A DNA stretch of 64,000 bases from Marivivens donghaensis (GCF_011806565.1 NZ_JAATOP010000005.1:228200-292199), one strand, 5' to 3'. Shown: positions 17,643-26,991, counted from the first letter of the stretch. Made by a program: numbers and translations. Notes: generated from the letters alone by a model not told the origin.

Positions 17643-20099
17643 TCAGACGTGCAGCGTCTGGGCTGCGATCGTTACCGTGACCTCGTGGGCGATGTCAGCG
17701 GCCGAGGTCCCGATGCGCAGGGTGTAGTCGCCTGCGTCCACCTTCCACGTCTGGCTGTCCACATCGAAGTAGGCGAAGTCCCGCGGGGAGAGCGTAATCT
17801 TGGCCATGTCGGTCATGCCGCCTGCGAGGGCGAGCTTGGCGAAACCTTTGAGCTCCATCGCGGGGCGGTCCACCGAGGCGGTTTGCGGCGCGATGTAAAG
17901 CTGAACGACTTCGGAGCCCTTGCGCTCGCCCGTGTTGGTGACGGGCAGTGTGACGGAGCCTGCGCCTGTCTCGTCAAGCTCCGCGTCGGGCGTGCCGAGG
18001 CTGAAGGTCGTGTAGCTGAGGCCGAAGCCGAACGGGAAGAGCGGCGCGGGGCCGTCGCCGCTGTGGTGGCGGTAGCCGATTTCCAGCTTTTCGGTGTATT
18101 CGACACGGCCGTCCTCGCCCGGATAGGTGCGCTGCGGGGTGCCGCTGAAGGTGGGCGCATCGTCCAGTTTGACGGGGAAGGTCTGGGGAAGTTTGCCGCC
18201 GGGGCTGCGCTTGCCGAGGATCACGTCGGCGATGGCGTAGCCTGCCTCCTGACCGGGGTACCAGCATTCGAGAACCGCATCGACCTGATCGAGCCACGGC
18301 ATTTCCACCGGACCGCCCGTTTGCAGCAGAACGATGGTTTTGTGCGCTTTGGCAGCGACGGCAGAAACCAGATCGTTCTGGATGCCGGGGAGGGTCATGT
18401 CTGGCAGATCCCAGCCTTCGGTGTCCCATTCGGCGGTGCGGCCCACGCAGACGATGGCGACATCGGCGGCGGCGGCGACTTCGACGGCTTCTTCGATGTC
18501 ATCCATGCCCAGCACGCGGCCGACACCGACCTGATGCGCGTGGAAGAACAAATCGAAGTTCGGCTTGGTCGCGAATTCGAAGCGGATGTCGACGGTTTCG
18601 CCTTCCTTGACGGTGATGTCGGCGGTGACGGGATCGCAGCCTTCCTCAAAGAGGGTGCGGCCACGTTCCCAGCTATCCCATGCCTCGGCCATCAGCTTGT
18701 CGTTCAGGAACAAACGGCCCTTGCCGGTGCAGTGGAACCCAAAGCGGAAGGTGCCGTCACGCGGCGCGGTCCACGTGCCCGTGGTGCGGGACGAATGGTT
18801 GTGGGGATCGACGCCCTCGACAGGGGCGCTGCCGAAGTGTTCGAGGGCGGCGATCTCCTCGGTCTTGAACGGCTCGCCGTCCAGCGCGTCATTGGCGAAC
18901 CATGCGCGGGTGAAGGTGCCTTCGATGATCGGCTCGAAACGGTCATTGCGGCAGCCTTGGGCAAAGGTGAGGGTCTCCTCGCCCAGTGCATCGACCAGAC
19001 CGTCCCACGGAGAGACGCGGCGGTAAGCGTTGAGTTGCGCGGAGCCGCCGCCCATGACGCGGGCGGATTTGGCGTTCGGGCCGACGACGGCGATCTTCAT
19101 CTCGCCTTCGAGCGGCAGCGCGCCGACGTTTTTCAGCAGAACGGCGGACTGCACGCCAGCTTCGCGGATGAGGGAGCGGGTCTCGTCGCGCTCGTTTTCG
19201 ATCTCGGTGCGTTCGTCCATGTTATCGAGATCGCCGGTACGCTCCAGCAGGCGCAGCACGTTAAGCGCGGCAGCGCGGATCATCTCTGCGGGGACATCGC
19301 CGCTCTGGACGAGTTCGAGCAGCTTGTTACCGCGTACCAGCGCAGGGCCGGGCATTTCGAGGTCGAGGCCCGCAATCGCGCCTTCCTTGGTGGAACGCAG
19401 GCCGAACCAGTCGGACATGACGAGGCCATCAAAGCCCCAGTCATTGCGCAGCACTTCCGAGATCAGCCACTTGTTGTCGGCGGCATAGGTGCCGTTGATG
19501 CGGTTATAGGAGGTCATGACCGCCCAAGCGTTCGCTTGCTTGATCGCCATCTCGAACGGGACGAGGTACAGCTCGCGCAGAGTGCGTTCGTCCACGTCGG
19601 AGGAGTTCACCGTGCGGCGGATTTCGCTTTCGTTGGCGATGAAGTGCTTAAGCGTCGCGGCCACGCCCTGCGCCTGAAGGCCGGTCACATAGGCGGCGGC
19701 AAGGTAGCCGGTGAGGATAGGGTCCTCGGAATAGCATTCGAAGTTACGACCGTTGAGCGGGCCGCGCTGGATGTTGATCGTCGGCCCGAGGAGGACAGAC
19801 GCGCCCTTTTCGCGGGTCTCAAGCGCGATGGCCGCGCCGACCTTTTCAACGAGCTCGGGGTTCCACGTCGCGCCGATGGCGATGCCTACGGGGAAAGCGG
19901 CGGAATGGGTGCCGCCGTTGAGGCTGCCGCCACCGCGCGCGCCGTTCGGGCCGTCGGTGACACGCAGAGCGCCGATGCCGAGGCGTTCGATCGCGCCGAC
20001 GTTCCAGAAATCCTCGCCCGACATCAGGCTGATCTGTTCTTCCAGCGTCAGTTCATCTACCAGCCGCTCTGCGCGCGGCGTGCTGTTATGGGTTTTCAT
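17643..20099 (-). CDS. GH3 family beta-glucosidase with PA14 domain
   Basis: An 818-residue glycoside hydrolase of family 3. The N-terminal barrel holds GRNFECYSEDP, KHFIANE (151-157) and the nucleophile in GLVMSDWFG (D230). A PA14 insert spans about residues 385-520 (GTWTAPRDGTFRFGFHCTGKGRLFLND). The second catalytic domain follows, then a fibronectin-III-like tail (about 690-790). This layout is typical of beta-glucosidases acting on oligosaccharides. No signal peptide is present, so it should be cytoplasmic. ATG 20099 follows a GGAG-containing stretch. It lies 86 bases upstream of the FGE gene on the same strand. Confidence 0.9.
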   Translation of the reverse strand: MKTHNSTPRAERLVDELTLEEQISLMSGEDFWNVGAIERLGIGALRVTDGPNGARGGGSLNGGTHSAAFPVGIAIGATWNPELVEKVGAAIALETREKGASVLLGPTINIQRGPLNGRNFECYSEDPILTGYLAAAYVTGLQAQGVAATLKHFIANESEIRRTVNSSDVDERTLRELYLVPFEMAIKQANAWAVMTSYNRINGTYAADNKWLISEVLRNDWGFDGLVMSDWFGLRSTKEGAIAGLDLEMPGPALVRGNKLLELVQSGDVPAEMIRAAALNVLRLLERTGDLDNMDERTEIENERDETRSLIREAGVQSAVLLKNVGALPLEGEMKIAVVGPNAKSARVMGGGSAQLNAYRRVSPWDGLVDALGEETLTFAQGCRNDRFEPIIEGTFTRAWFANDALDGEPFKTEEIAALEHFGSAPVEGVDPHNHSSRTTGTWTAPRDGTFRFGFHCTGKGRLFLNDKLMAEAWDSWERGRTLFEEGCDPVTADITVKEGETVDIRFEFATKPNFDLFFHAHQVGVGRVLGMDDIEEAVEVAAAADVAIVCVGRTAEWDTEGWDLPDMTLPGIQNDLVSAVAAKAHKTIVLLQTGGPVEMPWLDQVDAVLECWYPGQEAGYAIADVILGKRSPGGKLPQTFPVKLDDAPTFSGTPQRTYPGEDGRVEYTEKLEIGYRHHSGDGPAPLFPFGFGLSYTTFSLGTPDAELDETGAGSVTLPVTNTGERKGSEVVQLYIAPQTASVDRPAMELKGFAKLALAGGMTDMAKITLSPRDFAYFDVDSQTWKVDAGDYTLRIGTSAADIAHEVTVTIAAQTLHV

Positions 20100-20220
20100 G
20101 ATGATCTCCAGTCTCCTCCGCGGCGCATTCGAGGCGCGGCTTTGTCCACTAGTTATGGGGCGAGGGGGAACGGGTACAAGCGGGAAATCCGTCCAACATT
20201 CGCGCAATGCGCGTGCTGGA

Positions 20221-20258
20221 CGAAAAGCGCCTACCGCAAACGTGCTGCGGTAGGCGCT
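20221..20258 (-). terminator. strong intrinsic terminator after the fdhF/ydeP-like gene
   Basis: A perfect 13-bp stem (arms 20226-20238 and 20246-20258) with a 7-base loop. On the minus strand it is followed by TTTTCG. It ends the leftward transcript of the oxidoreductase gene. Confidence 0.85.
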
Positions 20259-20265
20259 GGGCGAT

Positions 20266-22572
20266 TTAGATGACGATCTCGACGGGGGTGCCTTTGTAGG
20301 CGGGGGTCTGTGAGTTCTTTTCGTGATAGCCGAGGGGGACGAGAGGGTTCAGTTCGGGGTAGTATCCCGCCACGCATCCCGCAGGCAGATCATAGCCTGT
20401 CACCTTGAGACCCGTGACCGCACGGTAGTTTCCGTCTTCCACTGCACAGCGGAGCGTGACGCTCTGCCCTTCTTCCAGCCCGAGGCGCTCCATCTCGTCG
20501 CGGTTGATGAGGACGACCATGCGGGTGCCCTTGAGGCCCCGCAAACGATCAGAGAAGCCGTAGATCGTGGTGTTGAACTGGTCGTTGGAGCGGAGGGTTA
20601 CGAGCGTCATCACTTTGTCGCCGTCGGGTTCCTGTCCCAGAGCAGACAAAGTGGTCGGCGCGGTAAACTCGGCCTTACCGCTGTCGGTCTTCCAATGGCG
20701 GTCCCGCGCTGGGTTGCCGCGATAGAACCCGCCCGGCTCGTGCAGGCGGTCGTTGAAGTCCGCGAAATCGTCGGGGAACGTCTGCGAGATCAGATCGCGG
20801 ATCAGGTCGTAGTTCGCAGTCCAGTCGTCCCAGCGCAGATGCGGATTGGCGGGCAGGGTCGCCTTGGCCATGCGGGCGACAATCGCGGTTTCGGACAGAA
20901 GCTGTTCGCTCGGCGGTTCGGCCTGACCGATGGAGCCGTAGATGTGGGAGAACGTATCCTCCATCGAAATGGCCTGCGGGACGCCGTTCTGCATGTCCTT
21001 ATCGGTGCGGCCCAGACAGGGGAGGATATAGCTGACCTTACCGGGGAAGAGGTGGGAGCGGTTCGGCTTCGTCGCGATATGCACGGTGACATCCAGCTTG
21101 GGCCAGAGAGCCTCCATCCGTTCACGGTCGGGCAGGGCGCGCAGGAGGTTGCCGCCGAGGGAGACCATCGCCTTTACCTTGCCGTCGATAATACCCTCAC
21201 ACGCATGGACGGCGTTCATGCCGTTCTCTGTCGGGGCGTCGATACCAAACAGCTCCTTGAGTTTATCGGCGGGCATATGGGCGGATTTCTCGCCGATACC
21301 CACAGTCCGCTGTCCCTGCACGTTGGAGTGCCCACGCACGGGGGAGATACCGGCGCCCAGACGGCCGATATTGCCGCGCATCAGCAGCAGGTTCACATAC
21401 ATGCCGAGGTTCAGCCAGCCGTTGACGTGCTGCGTCAGGCCCATGCCGTAGATGCCGATGACGTTCTTGGCGCTGATGTAGATATCGGCGGCCTCTTGGA
21501 TCATGGCGCGGGTCAGGCCCGACTGCTTTTCGATCTGCTCCCACGTATAGCCCTGCACCGCGGCGATGGTGTCGTCGTAACCGTGGGTGTGCTCGCGCAC
21601 GAAGTCATGGTCGATCACCTTGCCCGGATCGGCGGCTTCGGCATCCAGAACGCATTTGATGAGGCCGGTGAGCACGGCAATGTCACCACCCGGACGGACC
21701 TGGTAGTATTTGTCGGAGATCTGGGTGGGCTTGCCCACGGTCATCTGCACGGGGTTCTGGGGATCGGTGAACTCGATCAACCCGCGTTCGCGTAAGGGGT
21801 TGAAGGTGACGACCTTGCAGCCGCGCTTGACGGCTTTCTTCAGCACATGGAGGAAACGGGGGCTGTTGGTGCCGGTGTTCTGCCCGAAGAAGAAGATCGC
21901 ATCGCAATGGTCGAAATCCTCAAGCGTGCAGGTGCCGACAGGGGTGCCGATGACGTTCTTGAGGTTCACCGACGTCGTCTCGTGACACATGTTCGACGAC
22001 TGCGGCAGGTTCTGGTGGCCCATAGCGCGGGCGTAGAGGGCATAGAGGTAGGACGCCTCAAGGCCCGCATGACCCGAAGCGTAGAAAACGGCGGACTTCG
22101 GATCATCCAGAGCGTTGAGGGACGCACCGATCTCCTCGAACGCGGTATCCCATGACACAGGCACATAGCGGTCGGAGCCCGCGTCATAGCGCAGGGGATG
22201 CGTCAGGCGGCCCGCTTTCTCCAGATCGTGGTCATGCCAGTCCCGCAGATCGCTCACGGTATGGCCGGCAAAGAACTTTGGCCCCGCACGGTGGCTGTCC
22301 AGCTCCCACAGGGTCGCCTTCGCGCCGTTCTCGCAGAACTCCACAGGGCCGGCGTCCTTGGGCTTGGCCCACGCGCAGGAGGAACACATGACGCCCTTGG
22401 GCTTGTTCAGGCCCGCAAGCACTTTCACTGCGACAGGGGAGCTCTTTTCCTCCGCAAAGATCCGCGAAACGCCCTTGAGCGACCCCCACCCACCAGCGGG
22501 GCCATGATCGTAGGGGGTATCCTTATCCTGCTCGGTGGCGGAATGGCGCGGGTCGTTCAGCGGGGATGTCAT
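20266..22572 (-). CDS. FdhF/YdeP family molybdopterin oxidoreductase
   Basis: A 768-residue molybdopterin-dependent oxidoreductase alpha subunit of the YdeP type. The N-terminal cysteine motif is CSSCAWAKP...EFCENGAK, probably holding an iron-sulfur cluster. The molybdopterin segments SSNMCHETTSVNLK, FFFGQNTGTNSPRFLHVL, GNIGRLGAGISPVRGHSNVQGQRT and the C-terminal RSNDQFNTTIYGFSDR follow. YdeP is linked to acid resistance in E. coli, but its substrate is unknown. No FdhD or small subunit is adjacent. ATG 22572 is the only reasonable start; the longer frame to 22965 overlaps the divergent radical SAM gene and looks like shadow. Confidence 0.88.
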   Translation of the reverse strand: MTSPLNDPRHSATEQDKDTPYDHGPAGGWGSLKGVSRIFAEEKSSPVAVKVLAGLNKPKGVMCSSCAWAKPKDAGPVEFCENGAKATLWELDSHRAGPKFFAGHTVSDLRDWHDHDLEKAGRLTHPLRYDAGSDRYVPVSWDTAFEEIGASLNALDDPKSAVFYASGHAGLEASYLYALYARAMGHQNLPQSSNMCHETTSVNLKNVIGTPVGTCTLEDFDHCDAIFFFGQNTGTNSPRFLHVLKKAVKRGCKVVTFNPLRERGLIEFTDPQNPVQMTVGKPTQISDKYYQVRPGGDIAVLTGLIKCVLDAEAADPGKVIDHDFVREHTHGYDDTIAAVQGYTWEQIEKQSGLTRAMIQEAADIYISAKNVIGIYGMGLTQHVNGWLNLGMYVNLLLMRGNIGRLGAGISPVRGHSNVQGQRTVGIGEKSAHMPADKLKELFGIDAPTENGMNAVHACEGIIDGKVKAMVSLGGNLLRALPDRERMEALWPKLDVTVHIATKPNRSHLFPGKVSYILPCLGRTDKDMQNGVPQAISMEDTFSHIYGSIGQAEPPSEQLLSETAIVARMAKATLPANPHLRWDDWTANYDLIRDLISQTFPDDFADFNDRLHEPGGFYRGNPARDRHWKTDSGKAEFTAPTTLSALGQEPDGDKVMTLVTLRSNDQFNTTIYGFSDRLRGLKGTRMVVLINRDEMERLGLEEGQSVTLRCAVEDGNYRAVTGLKVTGYDLPAGCVAGYYPELNPLVPLGYHEKNSQTPAYKGTPVEIVI

Positions 22573-22668
22573 GGCAATGCTCTGGTCTTGGAAAAACTCG
22601 TACACCAACGGATGCCTGACGGATCGGTTCCGTGGAATTTTCATCACGCTCTTGGGATTGCGTAAATC

Positions 22669-22704
22669 TTGCGCGGTATGCGGTGAGAACATATAGTGAA
22701 CGAA
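22669..22704 (+). promoter_or_regulatory. LexA-controlled promoter of the radical SAM/UdgX operon, probably leaderless
   Basis: A -35 candidate TTGCGC (22669-22674) is followed, after 17 bases, by a -10 candidate TATAGT (22692-22697), placing the transcript start at about 22703-22704, the A of the ATG. GAACATATAGTGAAC (22687-22701) is an exact alphaproteobacterial SOS box (GAAC-N7-GAAC) and covers the -10 element. No Shine-Dalgarno sequence precedes the ATG, which agrees with a leaderless mRNA. Confidence 0.75.
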
Positions 22705-23930
22705 TGGCAAGAAAATCACTGTTGGAAAAGCTCGAGATTCTGGCGGACGCGGCGAAATACGACGCATCCTGCGCATCATCGGGTGGGCAGAAACGCAATT
22801 CGAAAGACGGCAGGGGCCTTGGATCATCCGGCGGCGCGGGCATCTGTCACGCCTATGCGCCTGACGGGCGGTGTATCTCGCTGCTGAAGATCCTGATGAC
22901 GAACTTCTGCATCTACGACTGCGCCTACTGCGTGAACCGCGTGTCGTCGCGGGTCGAGCGCGCACGCTTCACCGTCGAAGAGGTCGTCCACCTGACCATC
23001 GAATTCTACCGCCGCAATTACATCGAAGGGCTGTTCCTGTCGTCGGGCATCATCAAATCGCCAGACGACACGATGGCGGACATGGTGCGGATCGCGCGTA
23101 CCCTGCGCGAGCAGGAGAACTTTCGCGGGTATATCCATCTGAAGACCATCCCCGACGCCTCGCCTGATTTGATCGACGAAGCGGGGCGCTGGGCGGACCG
23201 TCTGTCGATCAACGTGGAGCTTCCGACGGAGAAGGGCCTCACCGACTATGCGCCCGAAAAGTCCGCCTCCGAGATCAAGCAGGCGATGGCTTTCGTGAAG
23301 ACCCAAGGCGAAGCGGCAAAGGAAAAGACGTTTCGCGGTCGAAAAGCAAAACGGTTCGCGCCTGCGGGCCAGTCCACGCAGATGATCGTCGGTGCGGACG
23401 GCGCGAATGACGCGTCGATCCTGACGAATGCCTCGACGCTCTATTCGGGTTACGGGCTGCGGCGGGTGTATTACTCGGCGTTCTCGCCCATCCCCGATGC
23501 GGCCAAAATGCTGCCCCTGATCCGCCCGCCGCTCCAGCGTGAACACAGGCTCTATCAGGCGGACTGGCTGATGCGGTTCTACGGCTTCGATGCCAAGGAG
23601 ATCGCGCCGAAAACGGGGATGCTGGACCTTGAGGTCGATCCCAAACTCGCGTGGGCGCTGGGCCACCGCGAACAGTTTCCCGTCGATGTGAACCGCGCAA
23701 CAAAGGAGATGCTGCTGCGCGTGCCGGGGTTCGGAACACGCTCCGTGCAGCGGATCATCGCGGCGCGCAAGCACCGGACCCTGCGGTACGAAGACCTGCT
23801 GGCCATCGGGTGCGTTCTCAAACACGCGCAGCCGTTCATCACCCTGCCGGGGTGGACGCCGCGGATGCTGGATGCGGAAAACCTGCGGGCCAAATTCGCG
23901 CCTGCGCCCGAACAACTGAGCCTCTTCTGA
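22704..23930 (+). CDS. putative DNA modification/repair radical SAM protein
   Basis: A 408-residue radical SAM protein of the group that is genomically linked to UDG-like proteins (TIGR03916 type). The 4Fe-4S motif is NFCIYDCAYCVNR (C69, C73, C76). The C-terminus carries a helix-hairpin-helix DNA-binding motif (VNRATKEMLLRVPGFGTRSVQRI, then a second unit near RYEDLLAIG). These point to a reaction on DNA, but the substrate is unknown. A LexA box overlaps its promoter. Its TGA overlaps the ATG of the next gene by one base, so the two products are coupled. Confidence 0.9.
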   Translation: MARKSLLEKLEILADAAKYDASCASSGGQKRNSKDGRGLGSSGGAGICHAYAPDGRCISLLKILMTNFCIYDCAYCVNRVSSRVERARFTVEEVVHLTIEFYRRNYIEGLFLSSGIIKSPDDTMADMVRIARTLREQENFRGYIHLKTIPDASPDLIDEAGRWADRLSINVELPTEKGLTDYAPEKSASEIKQAMAFVKTQGEAAKEKTFRGRKAKRFAPAGQSTQMIVGADGANDASILTNASTLYSGYGLRRVYYSAFSPIPDAAKMLPLIRPPLQREHRLYQADWLMRFYGFDAKEIAPKTGMLDLEVDPKLAWALGHREQFPVDVNRATKEMLLRVPGFGTRSVQRIIAARKHRTLRYEDLLAIGCVLKHAQPFITLPGWTPRMLDAENLRAKFAPAPEQLSLF

Positions 23931-25357
23931 TGCGGACGGTGTCGCTTCGACGGATCGGTACCGTTGCCGCGTGGCGCAAGGAGGCGCGGATGCTCGCGCT
24001 GCAAGGCGTCAGGGCAGAGGATGTGCTGTGGCGCGTGGGCGAGGGCGGGGGCGATCTGTTCGGCTCCTCGGGCGCCGCGCCCGTCGGCCAGCCGATCGAA
24101 CTGCGGCTGCATAAGGACGCGATTTCCTGCCTTGAGACGGCGCTCTATCACAGTGATCCCGAACGGTTTGCGCGGGGCTACGCGCTGATCCTGCGGCTGG
24201 CGAAGGGAGAGGTGCGCTGGGGCGACCGCTCTGACGCGATGCTCAACAAGGTGCTGCATCAGGAGAGGGCCGTGCGCCGCGACGTCCACAAGATGCACGC
24301 TTTCGTTCGGTTCCGCGAGGTGACGCCCCAAGGCGCCAACCGCCGCGCCTTTGCCGCGTGGTTCGAACCCGAACATCCCATCGTGGAAAAGGCGGTGCCG
24401 TTCTTTGCCAAACGCTTTGGCGATATGGACTGGATCATCAAGACGCCGACCATTACGGCGCGTTTCGAAAAGGGTGATCTGTTGTTGGAAGAAACCCGCG
24501 ATCTGACCCCGCCGCCCGAGGACGCGACCGAAGATCTGTGGCGCGCCTATTTCGCCAACATCTTCAATCCCGCCCGCCTGATGGTGAGCGCGATGACCTC
24601 GGAGATGCCCAAGAAATACTGGAAGAACCTGCCCGAAGCGCGGCTGATCCCCGAACTGATCCGCACCGCGCCCGCCCGCGCGATCGCTATGCAGGAGGCC
24701 ATGCCCACCATCCCGCCGCAGCGCGCGGCCAAGATCACCGAGACCCTGCGCAAACCCGAAGGCATGGGCGATCTGACGCTGGAGACGCTGAAGCCCGCGC
24801 TCGACGCCTGCCGCCGTTGTCCCATCGGCTGCCACGCGACCCAAGGCGTTGCGGGCGCGGGGCGGCGCGATGCGCGGCTGATGGTCGTTGGCGAACAACC
24901 GGGCGATCAGGAGGATCTGGCGGGCCGTCCCTTCGTCGGGCCAGCAGGGCAGAAGTTCGACGCCTGTGCGCAGGTCGCGGGGCTGGACCGCAAGGATGCA
25001 TATGTGACCAACGCGGTGAAACACTTCAAATTCGAGCCGCGCGGCAAGCGGCGCCTCCACTCCCGCCCCAACAATTCGGAGATCGACCACTGCAAATGGT
25101 GGCTCGATTTCGAACGGCAGGAGGTGAAGCCCGACCTGATCGTCGCGATGGGCGCCACCGCTGCCTATGCGCTCACTGGATCGGGCGACAGGCTGCTGGC
25201 GCGGCGGGGCAAAATCGAACGCGGGGCGGACGGGGCCAACGTGCTGATCACGCTCCACCCCTCGTATTTGCTCCGCATCCCCGACCCCGCGCGGCAGGCG
25301 AAGGCGGAGCGTCAGCTCTCCGCCGACCTGCGGCAGGCTATGGACTGGTTTGGATAA
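23930..25357 (+). CDS. fusion of DUF4130 domain and UdgX uracil-DNA glycosylase
   Basis: A 475-residue two-domain protein. Residues 1 to ~250 match the DUF4130/TIGR03915 domain usually encoded beside the radical SAM partner. Residues ~285-475 are a UdgX-type uracil-DNA glycosylase: iron-sulfur cysteines C294, C297 and C301, motif GEQPGDQED (321-329), the R-loop KRRLH (373-377) and HPSYLLR (443-449). UdgX forms a covalent bond to uracil-DNA through the loop histidine, which is H377 here. The usual loop is KRRIH, so Leu is a mild variant. The start overlaps the upstream stop, and the pair should be SOS induced. Confidence 0.9.
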   Translation: MRTVSLRRIGTVAAWRKEARMLALQGVRAEDVLWRVGEGGGDLFGSSGAAPVGQPIELRLHKDAISCLETALYHSDPERFARGYALILRLAKGEVRWGDRSDAMLNKVLHQERAVRRDVHKMHAFVRFREVTPQGANRRAFAAWFEPEHPIVEKAVPFFAKRFGDMDWIIKTPTITARFEKGDLLLEETRDLTPPPEDATEDLWRAYFANIFNPARLMVSAMTSEMPKKYWKNLPEARLIPELIRTAPARAIAMQEAMPTIPPQRAAKITETLRKPEGMGDLTLETLKPALDACRRCPIGCHATQGVAGAGRRDARLMVVGEQPGDQEDLAGRPFVGPAGQKFDACAQVAGLDRKDAYVTNAVKHFKFEPRGKRRLHSRPNNSEIDHCKWWLDFERQEVKPDLIVAMGATAAYALTGSGDRLLARRGKIERGADGANVLITLHPSYLLRIPDPARQAKAERQLSADLRQAMDWFG

Positions 25358-25462
25358 TCCTTCGGGAACAATCATGAATTGATCGGGTTTTCTTCCGAAC
25401 GCATGTCGGCTCGCGCCTATTTCGACGCGCCGGCGACTGCCAGCATTCTCGGAAGGTTTCTC

Positions 25463-25975
25463 ATGGATATTCGAATGACGGTTAACGGCGAGGAGCGGTC
25501 ACTGGACCTCGATCCCCGCACGTCCCTGCTCGACGCGCTACGCGATGATCTGCGCCTCACAGGCACCAAGAAAGGCTGCGACCACGGCCAGTGCGGCGCT
25601 TGTACGGTGCTGGTCAATGGCCGCCGCATCAACTCGTGTCTGACGCTGGCTGCGATGCACGATGGCGATGAAATCACCACGATCGAAGGGCTCGGCGCAG
25701 AGGATAACCTGAACGAGCTTCAGGCCGCATTCGTTGAGTGTGACGGCTTCCAATGCGGGTATTGCACCCCCGGTCAGATCATGTCTGCCACGGGTATGTT
25801 GAACGAGGCCGCCGAGGGAATGCCCTCCCATGTCAGCGCCGATCTGAACGACGGGGTGGACCTGTCGGACGCGGAAATTGCCGAACGCATGAGTGGCAAC
25901 CTCTGCCGTTGTTCGGCCTATCCGTTCATCCGCAAGGCGATCAGCAGCGTCGCCACGAAGGAGGCCGCGGAATGA
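25463..25975 (+). CDS. 2Fe-2S subunit of a PaoA/YagT-like aldehyde oxidoreductase
   Basis: A 170-residue small subunit of a xanthine-oxidase-family enzyme. The plant-type 2Fe-2S motif is GCDHGQCGACTVLVNG...SC, and the second cluster is held by CGYCTPGQ...GNLCRCSAYPFI. Compared with E. coli PaoA it has no twin-arginine signal, so the enzyme is probably cytoplasmic. ATG 25463 follows GGAAGG. The stop overlaps the FAD-subunit start (ATGA). Three genes in the order Fe-S, FAD, Mo match paoABC. Confidence 0.9.
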   Translation: MDIRMTVNGEERSLDLDPRTSLLDALRDDLRLTGTKKGCDHGQCGACTVLVNGRRINSCLTLAAMHDGDEITTIEGLGAEDNLNELQAAFVECDGFQCGYCTPGQIMSATGMLNEAAEGMPSHVSADLNDGVDLSDAEIAERMSGNLCRCSAYPFIRKAISSVATKEAAE

Positions 25976-26991
25976 AGCCGTTCGAATATGTCCGCGTCAA
26001 CGATCTGATTTCCGCCGCCGGTGCGCTGGATGAAAAGTCCGAAATTATCGCGGGCGGCACCAACCTTCTCGATTTGATGAAACTTCAGGTGATGGCCCCC
26101 GATAAGGTGGTCGACATCACCCGCATTCCCGGCCTCGACAAGATCGAACCCAAGGGTGAGGGCCTGCGCATCGGAACGCTGGTGAAGAACGCCGATCTGG
26201 CCGCCGATCCGCGCATTCGCACGGGCTATCCGGTGCTGTCACGTGCGCTGCTGGCGGGCGCGTCTGGCCAGATCCGCAACAAGGCGACCACTGGCGGCAA
26301 CCTGCTGCAACGCACGCGCTGCCCCTATTTCTATGACCCCGAGATGGCCTGCAACAAACGCGAGCCGGGTGCCGGATGTTCGGCCAAGGGCGGCGTATCG
26401 CGTATGCTCGCGATCCTAGGCACCTCAGAGGACTGCCGCGCCGCGCATCCGTCGGACATGGCCGTGGCGCTGCGGGCGCTGAACGCGATGATCGAAATCC
26501 GCCGCAAGAACGGCGACACCTATCAGCTCGCGATGGACGATTTCTACCGCCTTCCGGGAGATCGGCCGGACATCGAGACGAACCTCAAAGACGGCGAGAT
26601 CATCACCGCTGTCATCCTGCCAAGACCCGTCATCGGCGTGCAGAGCTACCGCAAAATCCGCGACCGCGCCTCCTATGCCTTTGCCCTCGTGTCGGTCGCT
26701 GCGGTCGCGACGGTCGAACACGGGCTGATCCAGAACGCCTCTGTTGCGTTCGGCGGCATCGGTGCGCGGCCTTGGGCGGACCTCGACGTGAACGCCTTCC
26801 TCAACGGCAAAGAACCCAGCGCGGAGCTCTTTGGCGAGGCGGCTGATCTGTTGCTTACCGCCGCGATCACCGACGAGGGCAATGCCTTTAAAACCACAAT
26901 GACCCGCCGCGCGCTGATCGCCGTCATGTCCGAAGTCACGGGCCTGCGCGAAGCATCCGTCGGCTCCGACCGCGTGGGAGAAATCGCATGA
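25972..26991 (+). CDS. FAD subunit of a PaoB/YagS-like aldehyde oxidoreductase
   Basis: A 339-residue FAD-binding subunit. The FAD loop is IIAGGTNLLDLMK, and the second motif is GQIRNKATTGGNLLQRTRCPYF. Like PaoB it has an inserted cysteine-rich segment (RCPYFYDPEMACNKREPGAGCSAKGG...EDC) that in PaoB carries an extra 4Fe-4S cluster; four cysteines are in place here. It passes electrons between the Mo and acceptor sites. It overlaps both neighbours by four bases. Confidence 0.9.
   Translation: MKPFEYVRVNDLISAAGALDEKSEIIAGGTNLLDLMKLQVMAPDKVVDITRIPGLDKIEPKGEGLRIGTLVKNADLAADPRIRTGYPVLSRALLAGASGQIRNKATTGGNLLQRTRCPYFYDPEMACNKREPGAGCSAKGGVSRMLAILGTSEDCRAAHPSDMAVALRALNAMIEIRRKNGDTYQLAMDDFYRLPGDRPDIETNLKDGEIITAVILPRPVIGVQSYRKIRDRASYAFALVSVAAVATVEHGLIQNASVAFGGIGARPWADLDVNAFLNGKEPSAELFGEAADLLLTAAITDEGNAFKTTMTRRALIAVMSEVTGLREASVGSDRVGEIA

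Noticed and set aside
20191..20221. 31-base imperfect palindrome upstream of the GH3 gene
   Set aside because: Only 10 of 15 positions pair and it abuts the strong terminator of the neighbouring gene; it may be chance in GC-rich DNA.
17649..20273. 874-codon plus-strand open frame opposite the GH3 gene
   Set aside because: Shadow of a real, fully conserved glycosidase; no motif and no ribosome-binding site.
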